Origin: Bacteroidales bacterium
GTDB lineage: Bacteria > Bacteroidota > Bacteroidia > Bacteroidales > P3
Reading direction: 5' to 3'
Length of the DNA: 18,963 nucleotides
Assembly: GCA_900771365.1 (NCBI GenBank)
Contig: CAAGNU010000007.1
Span: 1-18,963 of the forward strand
The notes beneath the pieces are model-generated. The model saw only the letters and a list, made by a program, of their open reading frames with translations, made no database searches and was not told the DNA's origin. The translations under genes were made by a program, and so were the position numbers. Shown here piece by piece: positions 7,065 to 14,705 of the stretch. Position 1 is the first letter of the stretch; each line of letters opens with the position of its first letter.

Positions 7065-9008
7065 TTGACGCTAAGTATTGTCATAGTAAACTATAATGTA
7101 AAGTACTTCCTTGAGCAGTGTTTGGAATCAGTTTATCATTCCGACCTTCTGCTCAAGGAAGGTGCTTTTGACGGACATATCGACCTTGAGGTATATGTGG
7201 TCGACAACAATTCGGTGGACGGCTCTGTGGAGATGGTTCGAGAGAAATTCCCCCAAGTGAACCTCATCGCCAACAAAGACAACCGCGGCTTTGCTTCGGC
7301 CAACAACCAAGCGCTGAAAGTCTGCCACGGTGACATTATGCTGCTGCTCAACCCCGACACTATCGTGGAGAAGGACACCTTCCGCAAATGCGTGGAGTTC
7401 TACGCCGAGCATCCCGACTGCGGAGGCTTGGCCGTGAAGATGGTGAACGGCGAGGGCAAATTCCTCAAGGAGAGCAAGCGAGGCTTCCCCACGCCCGCAG
7501 CCTCTTTCTACAAGATGAGCGGCCTCATCCATCTCTTCCCCCCCCCCCGCCGTATCGCAGCCTACTACATGGGGCACCTCAGCGACGATGAGACCAACCC
7601 CGTGGACATCCTCCCAGGAGCCTATCTAATGATTAGTCGCGAAGCCTTAGCGAAAGTGGGTCTGCTCGACGAATCCTACTTCATGTACGGCGAGGATATC
7701 GACTTCTCGTGGCGCATCAAGCTGGCCGGATTTGAGAACTACTACCTTCCCTCGGCCCGTATTATCCATTACAAAGGCGAATGCACCAAGCATGGCAGCA
7801 TGAACTATGTGTATACGTTCTACAATGCCATGTCAATCTTTGTAAAGCGCTATTTCTCCGGAAGCGGGGCAAAGCTCTTCAACCTACTGCTGCACATCGC
7901 CATCTGGGGGCGTGCCTGCCTGGCCTGGTTCAAGCGACTGGCTCAAGCCGTGTCCGTGCCGATTGCCGACTTCGCTGCGGCTTTCGCCGGATTCCTCGGC
8001 ATCAAGCATCTGTGGGCCACCTACTGGGTCTCCAACATCAACTACTACCCTCCCGAATACACATGGCTCGTCATACCCCTCTACATCCTGCTTCTGATGC
8101 TATGCAGTTGGCTCTACGGAGGTTATGAAAAGCCCGTAAGGCTCATTCGCATTGTAAAAGGCATGGCCTTGGGCTGCGCTATCCTACTGGTGTTCTACTC
8201 GCTGCTCAACGAGAGCCAACGTTACTCACGTGCACTGCTGCTCCTCGGATGTGCTTGGACAACCCTTTCGACCTTAAGCATACGGGAGCTGCTGAGTATG
8301 CTGCATATCCCCGGCTACGACCTACGTCCCCTGCGCCGCCATAGCTGCATCATCGTGGGCGGCGAAGAAGAGACCAAACGCGTGAAAACGCTTTACGAAT
8401 CGTTCTGTAACGCCGAGATTGAAACCGTGGGCAATACCGACCTCGACTCCGCCAAACTGAACGAGATGATACATTGCTACAAGGCCGATGAAATCATCTT
8501 CTGCAGCAAGGACATCTCCATCCAGCACATCATCGACCTTATGACGAAACTGGGTCAAATGCCAGGAAAGCGGACACAGATAGACTACAAGATTGTGCCG
8601 ACAGACAGCGATTTCGTGATTGGAAGCAACAGCATCAACTGTGCCGAAGATCTCTACACCGAAGAGCTACACACGATAGCCTCGCCCCTCAATCGCCGCA
8701 ACAAACGCCTCTTCGACATCCTCACCGCCCTGCTGCTCATCCTCCTCTCCCCTATCCTGTTTTGGTTCCAGCGCCGCAAAAAGAGCTATTTCAAGCATTG
8801 CTGGAATGTGCTGGTCGGCCGACAGAGCTGGGTGGGAACAGATTGCGGCGAAAGCCGTAGCGGAATCTTCTCCCCAGAGGACGCACTCGCTCACCGCGTC
8901 TCGAACCTCAGCCCCGAACTGCGACAGCGCCTACAACTTCGCTACCTACGAAACTACAAACTATCATCCGACTTCATCATTCTTGCTAAAAACCTATTTA
9001 ACATATAA
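7065..9008 (+). CDS. GT2 glycosyltransferase fused to a sugar-transferase-like membrane part
   Basis: Residues 1-240 form a family 2 glycosyltransferase of the rhamnosyltransferase-like type: SIVIVNYNVKYFLEQCL, VVDNNSVDGS (45-54), the donor-site NPDT (96-99) and GEDIDFSWR (209-217). Residues 270-402 hold about five membrane helices. 425-540 look like the Rossmann-type region found in polyprenyl-phosphate sugar-1-phosphate transferases. 545-647 look like a remnant of that transferase: KRLFDILTALLLILLSPI at 548-565 and YLRNYKLSSDFIILAKNLF at the end. The catalytic middle of a bacterial sugar transferase is missing, so only the GT2 half is likely active, adding sugar to a lipid-linked or envelope glycan at the inner membrane. 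The start is TTG at 7065; an in-frame TAG at 7050-7052 leaves no ATG. An 11-C run encodes PPP (159-161). It heads the cluster; the barrel gene follows after 2 bases. Confidence 0.88.
   Translation: MTLSIVIVNYNVKYFLEQCLESVYHSDLLLKEGAFDGHIDLEVYVVDNNSVDGSVEMVREKFPQVNLIANKDNRGFASANNQALKVCHGDIMLLLNPDTIVEKDTFRKCVEFYAEHPDCGGLAVKMVNGEGKFLKESKRGFPTPAASFYKMSGLIHLFPPPRRIAAYYMGHLSDDETNPVDILPGAYLMISREALAKVGLLDESYFMYGEDIDFSWRIKLAGFENYYLPSARIIHYKGECTKHGSMNYVYTFYNAMSIFVKRYFSGSGAKLFNLLLHIAIWGRACLAWFKRLAQAVSVPIADFAAAFAGFLGIKHLWATYWVSNINYYPPEYTWLVIPLYILLLMLCSWLYGGYEKPVRLIRIVKGMALGCAILLVFYSLLNESQRYSRALLLLGCAWTTLSTLSIRELLSMLHIPGYDLRPLRRHSCIIVGGEEETKRVKTLYESFCNAEIETVGNTDLDSAKLNEMIHCYKADEIIFCSKDISIQHIIDLMTKLGQMPGKRTQIDYKIVPTDSDFVIGSNSINCAEDLYTEELHTIASPLNRRNKRLFDILTALLLILLSPILFWFQRRKKSYFKHCWNVLVGRQSWVGTDCGESRSGIFSPEDALAHRVSNLSPELRQRLQLRYLRNYKLSSDFIILAKNLFNI
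7538..7548 (+). repeat. C11 homopolymer inside the glycosyltransferase gene
   Basis: Eleven consecutive C, read as the third base of TTC, three CCC codons and the first base of CGC. Gain or loss of one C would shift the frame after residue 161, before the GEDID motif and all membrane segments. It is the longest G/C homopolymer I saw in the window. Confidence 0.95.
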
Positions 9009-9010
9009 AT

Positions 9011-9703
9011 ATGAATCGCATATCTGTCATATTTCTGATGCTCCTTGCAGCCACGACCTTGCAGGCCCAGCACATCCACGCTTACGCAACCGCAGGCACA
9101 ATCATCTCACAAATTGAAGGTGACGAATTAAAAGGATTCAATCACTGGAACTTTACTGGAGGTATTGGAGCAATAGCCAATCTCGACGACCGTGACCGCT
9201 GGGCCCTCACCGTGGAGACCGACTATTCCTGCCGCGGTGTCTTCAATCAGAAACACAATTCCAAGAACTACTATAACATCAACCTCAACCTACACTACGT
9301 CGATATTCCCGTAACCCTCTTCTTCCACGACCCTTACGGAGACTTACGCGTCGGATTGGGGCTTGTCTACAGCCGTCTCGTAGCCCAACCTCACGGCACT
9401 ATCTCGTATAACCCAACCTACTTCGTTCCCGACTCTACGAGCATGGCATTCCTAAAGAACGACCTCGCCCCAGCCATCGAGTTCCGCTTCAATCTATGGA
9501 AACGCCTTCAACTTTCTGCCCGCTACCAATACTCCATCATACCTATCAAGAAAGACTGGACTTTCACAATGTTCGAAAATAGTGCTGGCGATTTCAAGAC
9601 TTGGAGCAACAAGTGCTACAACTCGTCGCTTTCATTCCGACTGCTATGGCTATTCGGAGACGATGATGCCTATTCTCACTCAAAGAAAAGGAGGTTCAGG
9701 TAA
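9011..9703 (+). CDS. Outer-membrane beta-barrel protein (PorT-like size)
   Basis: The 230-residue product has a signal peptide (MNRISVIFLMLLAATTLQAQ, cleavage after QAQ). Alternating aromatic strands typical of small Bacteroidota barrels follow: WALTVETDYSCRGVFN, YYNINLNLHYVDIPVTLFF, LRVGLGLVYSRL, APAIEFRFNLW, LQLSARYQYSI and SSLSFRLLWLFG. The YVDIPVTLFF strand is characteristic of the PorT / outer membrane protein beta-barrel families. The end is a basic tail (HSKKRRFR) instead of the usual terminal aromatic residue. The role is not evident from the sequence; a partner of the envelope glycan genes is a guess. It starts 2 bases after the glycosyltransferase stop, and its TAA overlaps the coaD ATG by one base (TAATG), which points to translational coupling. 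Confidence 0.8.
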   Translation: MNRISVIFLMLLAATTLQAQHIHAYATAGTIISQIEGDELKGFNHWNFTGGIGAIANLDDRDRWALTVETDYSCRGVFNQKHNSKNYYNINLNLHYVDIPVTLFFHDPYGDLRVGLGLVYSRLVAQPHGTISYNPTYFVPDSTSMAFLKNDLAPAIEFRFNLWKRLQLSARYQYSIIPIKKDWTFTMFENSAGDFKTWSNKCYNSSLSFRLLWLFGDDDAYSHSKKRRFR

Positions 9704-10128
9704 TGAAGACCGCTGTCTTTCCTGGCTCTTTCGACCCTATCACCTCCGGCCATGAAGCCATCGTGCACCGTGCGCTGCTACTGTTTGACAAAATCTATAT
9801 CGCCGTGGGCGTAAACAGCGAGAAGCACTACATGTTCGGGCTTGAAGACAGGGTGCAGAAAATTCGGCAGATGTTCGCCGATACAAACGCCGTCGAGGTT
9901 GTCACGTACTCTGACATGACTGTAGACCTATGCAGAAGGATGAATGCCAGATTCATCCTCCGCGGCATCCGCAACGCTGAGGACCTCGCATACGAGCAGA
10001 CTATCGCCGCAGTCAATCAAACGCTTGCGCCAGAAATTGAGACCGTCATCCTTCTCGCCGACATGGAGCACCGCGACATCAGTTCCACCATAGAGCGTGA
10101 ACGCCTCAGCCATCAGTCAAACGCATAA
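9703..10128 (+). CDS. coaD: Phosphopantetheine adenylyltransferase
   Basis: Catalyses the fourth step of coenzyme A synthesis: ATP plus 4'-phosphopantetheine gives dephospho-CoA and pyrophosphate. The nucleotidyltransferase signature is clear: AVFPGSFDPITSGHEAIVHR (4-23), with the conserved TxGH; the ligand-contact region RFILRGIRNAEDLAYEQTIA; and the C-terminal ISSTIERERL in place of the ISSSxVRE motif. At 141 residues it is about 10-20 shorter than many CoaD proteins; the loss is at the C-terminus, after the SST motif, so catalysis should be kept. Its start overlaps the preceding stop by one base, within the cluster. Confidence 0.95.
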   Translation: MKTAVFPGSFDPITSGHEAIVHRALLLFDKIYIAVGVNSEKHYMFGLEDRVQKIRQMFADTNAVEVVTYSDMTVDLCRRMNARFILRGIRNAEDLAYEQTIAAVNQTLAPEIETVILLADMEHRDISSTIERERLSHQSNA

Positions 10129-10161
10129 TTCCTCGAAGCTATCGATAATGATATAATATAT

Positions 10162-12228
10162 ATGAAAGGTGTCGGTCCTCAGAAGGCCGAAATTCTCGCC
10201 AAGGAGCTAAATATCCACACCCTTGACGATTTGCTTTATTATTTCCCCTTTCGCATTATCGACCGCTCACGAGTGAGCAAGGTAGACAGTTTCGACCCCA
10301 ACGAGCCCTACTTGGTTTTTCGTGGTTGCATCCGCGACGTCCACACCATCAGCACAGGCCGAACAACACGGCTCGAAGCCACTTTCTATGACAACACAGG
10401 CTCCATACTCCTCGTTTGGTTCCAAGGTCTGAAATGGATAAAGGAGAGCCTGCGTGCGAACACACTGTACAATGTAATGGGCAAACCCACTCTGTTCGGG
10501 AGCAACTATCAGATTGCCCACCCCGATATGGAGCAGGTATCCACATCTGAAAGCAACTCGCTGCACCCTTTTCTGCCAATTTATCGCACCACAGAAAAGG
10601 CCAAAAACCGAGGTCTCTCAACCAAGACTATCGCCCGTCTCACCGATACGCTCATCAAACAGTTGCCCAACAACCTCCCCGAGACACTCCCCAAGGCCAT
10701 CATCGAGCAGCAACACCTCATGGACCGCAGCCTGGCACTCCGCTCCATGCACTATCCTGCCAGCATGGAGGCGTGGCAGAATGCACTTTATAGACAAAAA
10801 TTCGAGGAGCTGTTTTATCACCAACTCGACTATCAGTATAGTCGCTCCACACGGATTCGCCGCTCCGTAGGCCGCGTCTTTCCCATTGTGGGGGAAAAAT
10901 TCAACACCTTCTACAGTCAGAATCTGCCTTTCCCCCTCACGGGTGCACAGAAGCGGGTGATACGCGAAATCCGCGATGATATGCGTAGCGGACGCCAGAT
11001 GAACAGGCTTCTGCAAGGAGATGTTGGAAGCGGCAAAACCTTAGTAGCCCTGCTCACCATCCTTATCTCACTCGATAACGGCTGCCAAGCCTGCCTTATG
11101 GCTCCTACCGAGATTCTTGCCACACAGCATTTCAACAGCTTTCGGAAATACCTCGACCAGCTCGACATCAACGTCGAACTTTTAGTAGGTTCTCTCAAAG
11201 CCAGCCAAAAAAAGAAGATCAAACAACGCCTCGCAGCAGGAGAAATTGACATTCTCATCGGCACGCACACCTTGATTGAGGACGATGTCGTCTTCAAAGA
11301 ACTTGGATATGTAGTTATCGATGAGCAGCACCGCTTCGGGGTGGAACAACGTTCCAAACTGTGGAACAAAAGCAACATCCCGCCGCATATCCTCGTCATG
11401 ACCGCGACACCCATTCCGCGAACGCTCGCCATGACGCTCTATGCCGACTTGGAATGTTCCGTCATAGATGAGCTGCCTCCAGGACGCCAGCCCGTGCATA
11501 CAACACACGGCACAGATGCACAGAGACTTCTGCTATTTCAATTCATGAAGCAGGAAATTGCCCGTGGTCGTCAAGTGTACGTGGTCTATCCCCTCATCAA
11601 CGAGAGCGAAAGCCTTGACCTCAAAGACCTCATGGACGGCTACGAAAGCATCTCACGCAGCTTTCCCATGCCGCAGTACCAAATCAGCATCGTTCATGGG
11701 CAGATGCCTCCTGAGGCCAAGGCCTACGAGATGGACCGTTTCAAACGAGGCGAAACGCACATCATGGTTTCCACGACCGTTATTGAGGTGGGTGTAGATG
11801 TTCCCAACGCTACTGTGATGGTTATTGAAAACGCCGAACGTTTCGGCCTCAGCCAGCTCCATCAGCTTCGTGGTCGCGTAGGCCGCGGAGGCGGCCAGTC
11901 CTACTGCATCCTCATGACCAAGGACGAACTAAGCAAGAACAGCCAGCAACGCATCCAAACGATGTGCAGCACCACAGATGGCTTCGCTATTGCTGAGGCA
12001 GACCTCAAACTCCGCGGACCCGGAGACCTCGAAGGCCGACAACAAAGCGGCATGATAGAGTTCAAACTTGCCGACATAATCGAGGACGAGCCCCTCGTAT
12101 GCCTCACACGCGACATCGTGCACAACATCTTGGAGAACGACCCCGACTTGCAACATCCCGACCATGCCGTCCTCCGCCAGCATATCGCACTCAATTCTCA
12201 CCAAACCCAATGGGGAAAAATAAGTTGA
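10162..12228 (+). CDS. recG: ATP-dependent DNA helicase RecG
   Basis: RecG reverses stalled replication forks and moves branched DNA junctions. The protein (688 residues from this start) has the wedge/OB region at 20-130, then helicase motifs: PLTGAQKRVIREI (258-270), Walker A GDVGSGKT (286-293), APTEILATQHF (314-324), DEQHRFGVEQR (387-397), VMTATPIPRTLAMT, and the C-terminal VSTTVIEVGVDVPNATVMVI and QLHQLRGRVGRG. The TGDLEGxxQSG-like tail is present as GPGDLEGRQQSGM. From this ATG the protein begins directly at MKGVGPQKAEIL, lacking about ten residues usually ahead of that motif. The codons before it, back to the coaD stop and in frame, would read FLEAIDNDIIY, which resembles the missing part (homologues have xDIxYLxGVGP). 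The true start may therefore be a non-ATG codon upstream. Confidence 0.97.
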   Translation: MKGVGPQKAEILAKELNIHTLDDLLYYFPFRIIDRSRVSKVDSFDPNEPYLVFRGCIRDVHTISTGRTTRLEATFYDNTGSILLVWFQGLKWIKESLRANTLYNVMGKPTLFGSNYQIAHPDMEQVSTSESNSLHPFLPIYRTTEKAKNRGLSTKTIARLTDTLIKQLPNNLPETLPKAIIEQQHLMDRSLALRSMHYPASMEAWQNALYRQKFEELFYHQLDYQYSRSTRIRRSVGRVFPIVGEKFNTFYSQNLPFPLTGAQKRVIREIRDDMRSGRQMNRLLQGDVGSGKTLVALLTILISLDNGCQACLMAPTEILATQHFNSFRKYLDQLDINVELLVGSLKASQKKKIKQRLAAGEIDILIGTHTLIEDDVVFKELGYVVIDEQHRFGVEQRSKLWNKSNIPPHILVMTATPIPRTLAMTLYADLECSVIDELPPGRQPVHTTHGTDAQRLLLFQFMKQEIARGRQVYVVYPLINESESLDLKDLMDGYESISRSFPMPQYQISIVHGQMPPEAKAYEMDRFKRGETHIMVSTTVIEVGVDVPNATVMVIENAERFGLSQLHQLRGRVGRGGGQSYCILMTKDELSKNSQQRIQTMCSTTDGFAIAEADLKLRGPGDLEGRQQSGMIEFKLADIIEDEPLVCLTRDIVHNILENDPDLQHPDHAVLRQHIALNSHQTQWGKIS

Positions 12229-12230
12229 TT

Positions 12231-12605
12231 ATGACACTGAAAGCACTTCCCGACACATCTCTTTCATCTGGCGAGCTCAAACTGTATGCTTTCGACGGCG
12301 AGAATGCCGTAGGCTGCATAGAATTATACAACTATGACCCCGTAAACGCACGCACTGCTGTAGGGATCGTTGTGTCTACGGATTTCCGACGTCGCGGATA
12401 TGCCTCCGCTATGCTTGCCGAACTGGCACTCTTCTGCCGACAGAACACAACGCTGCATCAACTTTATGCCGATATCGCAGCCCTTAATATCCCCAGCATC
12501 CGTCTTTTTGAGCGTGCAGGCTATTCCCTTTGCGGAACCTTCCACGACTGGGTATCTAAAGACGGGAATTTTATTGACACACACCGCTACCAATTCATTC
12601 TTTAA
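12231..12605 (+). CDS. Small GNAT-family N-acetyltransferase
   Basis: The 124-residue product has the acetyl-CoA-binding signature VGIVVSTDFRRRGYASAMLA (44-63; RRRGYA is the pyrophosphate-binding loop) and the later strand-helix IAALNIPSIRLFERAGYSLC, as in SpeG- and RimJ-like GNATs. It is short: usual members have about 60 more residues before the YAFDGENAVGCIELYNYD strand pair. MTLKAL resembles the normal first strand, so the intervening acceptor-binding helices may have been lost. The acceptor is unknown. The start at 12231, 2 bases after recG's stop, fits the cluster; an in-frame ATG at 12210, overlapping recG, would add MGKNKLI. It is probably cotranscribed with recG and mltG. Confidence 0.75.
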   Translation: MTLKALPDTSLSSGELKLYAFDGENAVGCIELYNYDPVNARTAVGIVVSTDFRRRGYASAMLAELALFCRQNTTLHQLYADIAALNIPSIRLFERAGYSLCGTFHDWVSKDGNFIDTHRYQFIL

Positions 12606-12616
12606 ACTTCAACATT

Positions 12617-13657
12617 ATGAAAAAGAAGAAAACGAATACGGCCAAAAGAGCCTGTAACATCATCATGATTGCTTTCGCCATCGTGATATTGCTCCTCCTC
12701 GCAGGATTTTTCGCCCTTCGAAGCCAGACGCTCTCACTAACAGAAGAAACCCGCATCAACCTCCACCGCGGCGCAACATACGAAGACCTCGTAGACAGCC
12801 TCAAGGCTCACGACTGCCTCAAGAACTATGCCGTCTTCCACACGGCAGCCCGCCTGCGCGGACTTCCCGCCCATGTCAAGCCTGGAAGCTATACGCTGAA
12901 GCCATCCACCTCAGTCTTCTGGATGGTGCAGAAGTTCTACTCTGGAAATCAAGACCCCATTCACGTCACTATCAACAAGCAGCGGACCCCTGAGCAGCTA
13001 TGCGACTACCTGTCCGAGAAACTCGACTTCGAGTCCGACAGCCTTCTTGCCCTGCTACAGTCCGACAGCATCTGCTCCCATTTCAACGAGACCCCACAAA
13101 CCATCCTGGGCATGTTCCTCCAAAACACTTATGAGGTATATTGGACCATCTCGCCCATGGCCTTCCTCGAACGTATGCACCGAGAGTCGGAACATTTCTG
13201 GGACAAGCACGAGCACCAGCTTTCCAAACTCGGGCTCACCCAGCAACAAGTCATCACTATCGCCTCTATTGTTGATGAAGAGACCAATTGCAATGATGAA
13301 AAGCCCGACATCGCTTCGGTCTATCTCAACCGCTACCGCATCGGAATGCCCCTTCAGGCCGACCCCACCGTGAAATTCGCCCTTGGCGACTTCTCCATCC
13401 GCCGCATTCTCAACTACATGCTCGACACAGACAGTCCCTACAACACCTATCGCTACAAAGGGCTTCCTCCTGGTCCAATTTGCATTCCTTCAACAAGTTC
13501 CATCGAATCCGTGCTAAAGAACAAGAAAACAGACTACATTTTCTTCTGCGCAAAGGAAGATTTCAGCGGAAAACACAATTTCGCCTCCAATTCCGCCGAA
13601 CATGCCGCAAACGCGAATAAATTTCACAAAGCATTGAACGAAAGGAACATAAAGTAA
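12617..13657 (+). CDS. mltG: Endolytic peptidoglycan transglycosylase MltG (YceG)
   Basis: MltG is an inner-membrane enzyme that cuts nascent glycan strands and so terminates their growth. The 346-residue protein has a basic cytoplasmic tip (MKKKKTNTAKR), one membrane helix (about 14-34), a LysM-like region (45-115) and the YceG catalytic domain (about 115-335). Family signatures are ASIVDEETN (216-224), VYLNRYRIGMPLQADPTVKF, SPYNTYRYKGLPPGPICIPS and FFCAKEDFSGKHNFA. In the usual ASIVEkET motif the first acidic residue is Glu; here it is Asp220, while Glu222 is kept. It starts 11 bases after the GNAT gene and is the last gene of the cluster before the SRP RNA promoter. Confidence 0.95.
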   Translation: MKKKKTNTAKRACNIIMIAFAIVILLLLAGFFALRSQTLSLTEETRINLHRGATYEDLVDSLKAHDCLKNYAVFHTAARLRGLPAHVKPGSYTLKPSTSVFWMVQKFYSGNQDPIHVTINKQRTPEQLCDYLSEKLDFESDSLLALLQSDSICSHFNETPQTILGMFLQNTYEVYWTISPMAFLERMHRESEHFWDKHEHQLSKLGLTQQQVITIASIVDEETNCNDEKPDIASVYLNRYRIGMPLQADPTVKFALGDFSIRRILNYMLDTDSPYNTYRYKGLPPGPICIPSTSSIESVLKNKKTDYIFFCAKEDFSGKHNFASNSAEHAANANKFHKALNERNIK

Positions 13658-13707
13658 CAAAGACACCCCTAATCAGAAAAAAAAATTATCAAAATTGCTC
13701 TTTTTTC

Positions 13708-13737
13708 TTGTTATTTCAAAAAAAAGTAGTACTTTTG
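13708..13737 (+). promoter_or_regulatory. Promoter of the SRP RNA gene
   Basis: TTG (13708-13710), 19-base spacer, TACTTTTG (13730-13737), a full match to the Bacteroidota -7 consensus TAnnTTTG at the right distance. The expected transcript start falls five or six bases later, at the 5' end of the RNA helix (13743). Confidence 0.9.
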
Positions 13738-13742
13738 CAATT

Positions 13743-13838
13743 GGGTAAGTCTTATACGACCAGCTCCCATTGAATCCCCCAGGGTAGGAATACAGCAAGG
13801 GTGTTTGGTTGTAGCGGTGCGATATAAACAGCTTACCC
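13743..13838 (+). ncRNA. ffs: Bacterial small signal recognition particle RNA (4.5S)
   Basis: This is the RNA core of the signal recognition particle, which binds Ffh and directs membrane-protein ribosomes to FtsY. The ends pair (GGGTAAG at 13743-13749 with CTTACCC at 13832-13838). The domain IV tip is GTA-GGAA-TAC (13784-13793), the conserved GGAA tetraloop closed by three pairs, followed by AGCA of the symmetric loop that contacts the Ffh M domain. Flanking segments CGACCAGCTCCC and GGTTGTAGCGGTGC match the pattern of other Bacteroidota SRP RNAs as I remember it. The length of about 96 nt fits the short bacterial type without an Alu domain. It has its own promoter and a T-run at the end. 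Confidence 0.95.
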
Positions 13839-13847
13839 TTTTTTTTT
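13832..13847 (+). terminator. T-run end of the SRP RNA
   Basis: The closing helix of the RNA (CTTACCC) is followed by nine T (13839-13847), giving an intrinsic-terminator-like end. The ZIP start codon is only six bases further, at 13854. Confidence 0.75.
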
Positions 13848-13853
13848 GCCTAT

Positions 13854-14684
13854 ATGTCAACAACAATCATACTCTCCTACGCCCTTATCATTGTGGGCAT
13901 TCTTATATGGTCCGCCCTTATCCCGGGCAGCCGTCACGTCGGGTCCAAGACCATGAACTATATCACTATCTTTGGTGGCGCATTCCTCTTTGCATCTTGC
14001 TTCATCAACCTCGTCCCCCACATCTTCCTCGGGGAGGAACCCTACCGCTTTGTTACGCCCGGCCTCCACTTCAAGGTCGCAGCAGCTGTCATGGTAGGAT
14101 TCCTCATCCAACTGCTGCTTGAGCAGCTCACCAAGGGTGCCGAGCACGGCCACAATCATTGTCCCTGTTGCGAGGAGCAGCAGGAAGCCATCGAGCATCA
14201 CCACGAGCACCTTGAGCATCCCGGACACTGTCACAACAACGACATACACCCCATTGCAGGACTCATGATAGGCCTCTGCATCCATGCCTTCCTCGAAGGT
14301 ATGCCCATGGTCGACCTCGATGGAGACATCCACCAAGGGCTTCTCTACGGCATCGTGTTGCACAACATTCCCATCGCGCTTGTCCTCATCAGCCTCTTCA
14401 TGAGCAATCGATTTAGTTTCGGCAAATCTTTCGCTCTTCTGGCACTTTTTGCCGTCATGACCCCTCTGGGCTCCCTATGCAACCTCTATCTCATCCCCGA
14501 AAACGAGGTGCTTCAGTCGCTCATCATGGGTGTTGTGGTGGGTATCCTGCTCCACGTCGCTGTGAGCATCCTCTTTGACCACGACCACAACACTTTCAGT
14601 TTCGCCAAACTCCTCGTCATCATTGCAGCCTTTGCCGCAGCCTACATCACCCCCGGCTGTCCTGAAATATACCCCATCTTCTAA
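13854..14684 (+). CDS. ZIP-family metal transporter
   Basis: ZIP proteins carry Zn2+ or other divalent metals into the cytoplasm. The 276-residue protein has about seven or eight membrane helices. Metal-site residues are in helix 4, LCIHAFLEGMPM (His144, Glu148), and helix 5, LHNIPIALVL (His170), the places of the canonical HNxxDG and HxxPEG motifs. Between helices 3 and 4 is a His/Cys-rich loop (97-132) with HGHNHCPCCEEQ and HHHEHLEHPGHCH, a likely metal-sensing or delivery loop. The first helix begins at residue 4, so the ATG at 13854 is needed. No promoter fits between the SRP RNA and this start, so it probably depends on transcripts reading through the RNA gene. Confidence 0.9.
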   Translation: MSTTIILSYALIIVGILIWSALIPGSRHVGSKTMNYITIFGGAFLFASCFINLVPHIFLGEEPYRFVTPGLHFKVAAAVMVGFLIQLLLEQLTKGAEHGHNHCPCCEEQQEAIEHHHEHLEHPGHCHNNDIHPIAGLMIGLCIHAFLEGMPMVDLDGDIHQGLLYGIVLHNIPIALVLISLFMSNRFSFGKSFALLALFAVMTPLGSLCNLYLIPENEVLQSLIMGVVVGILLHVAVSILFDHDHNTFSFAKLLVIIAAFAAAYITPGCPEIYPIF

Positions 14685-14705
14685 CCTCAATTCTCAATAA
14701 ATAAA

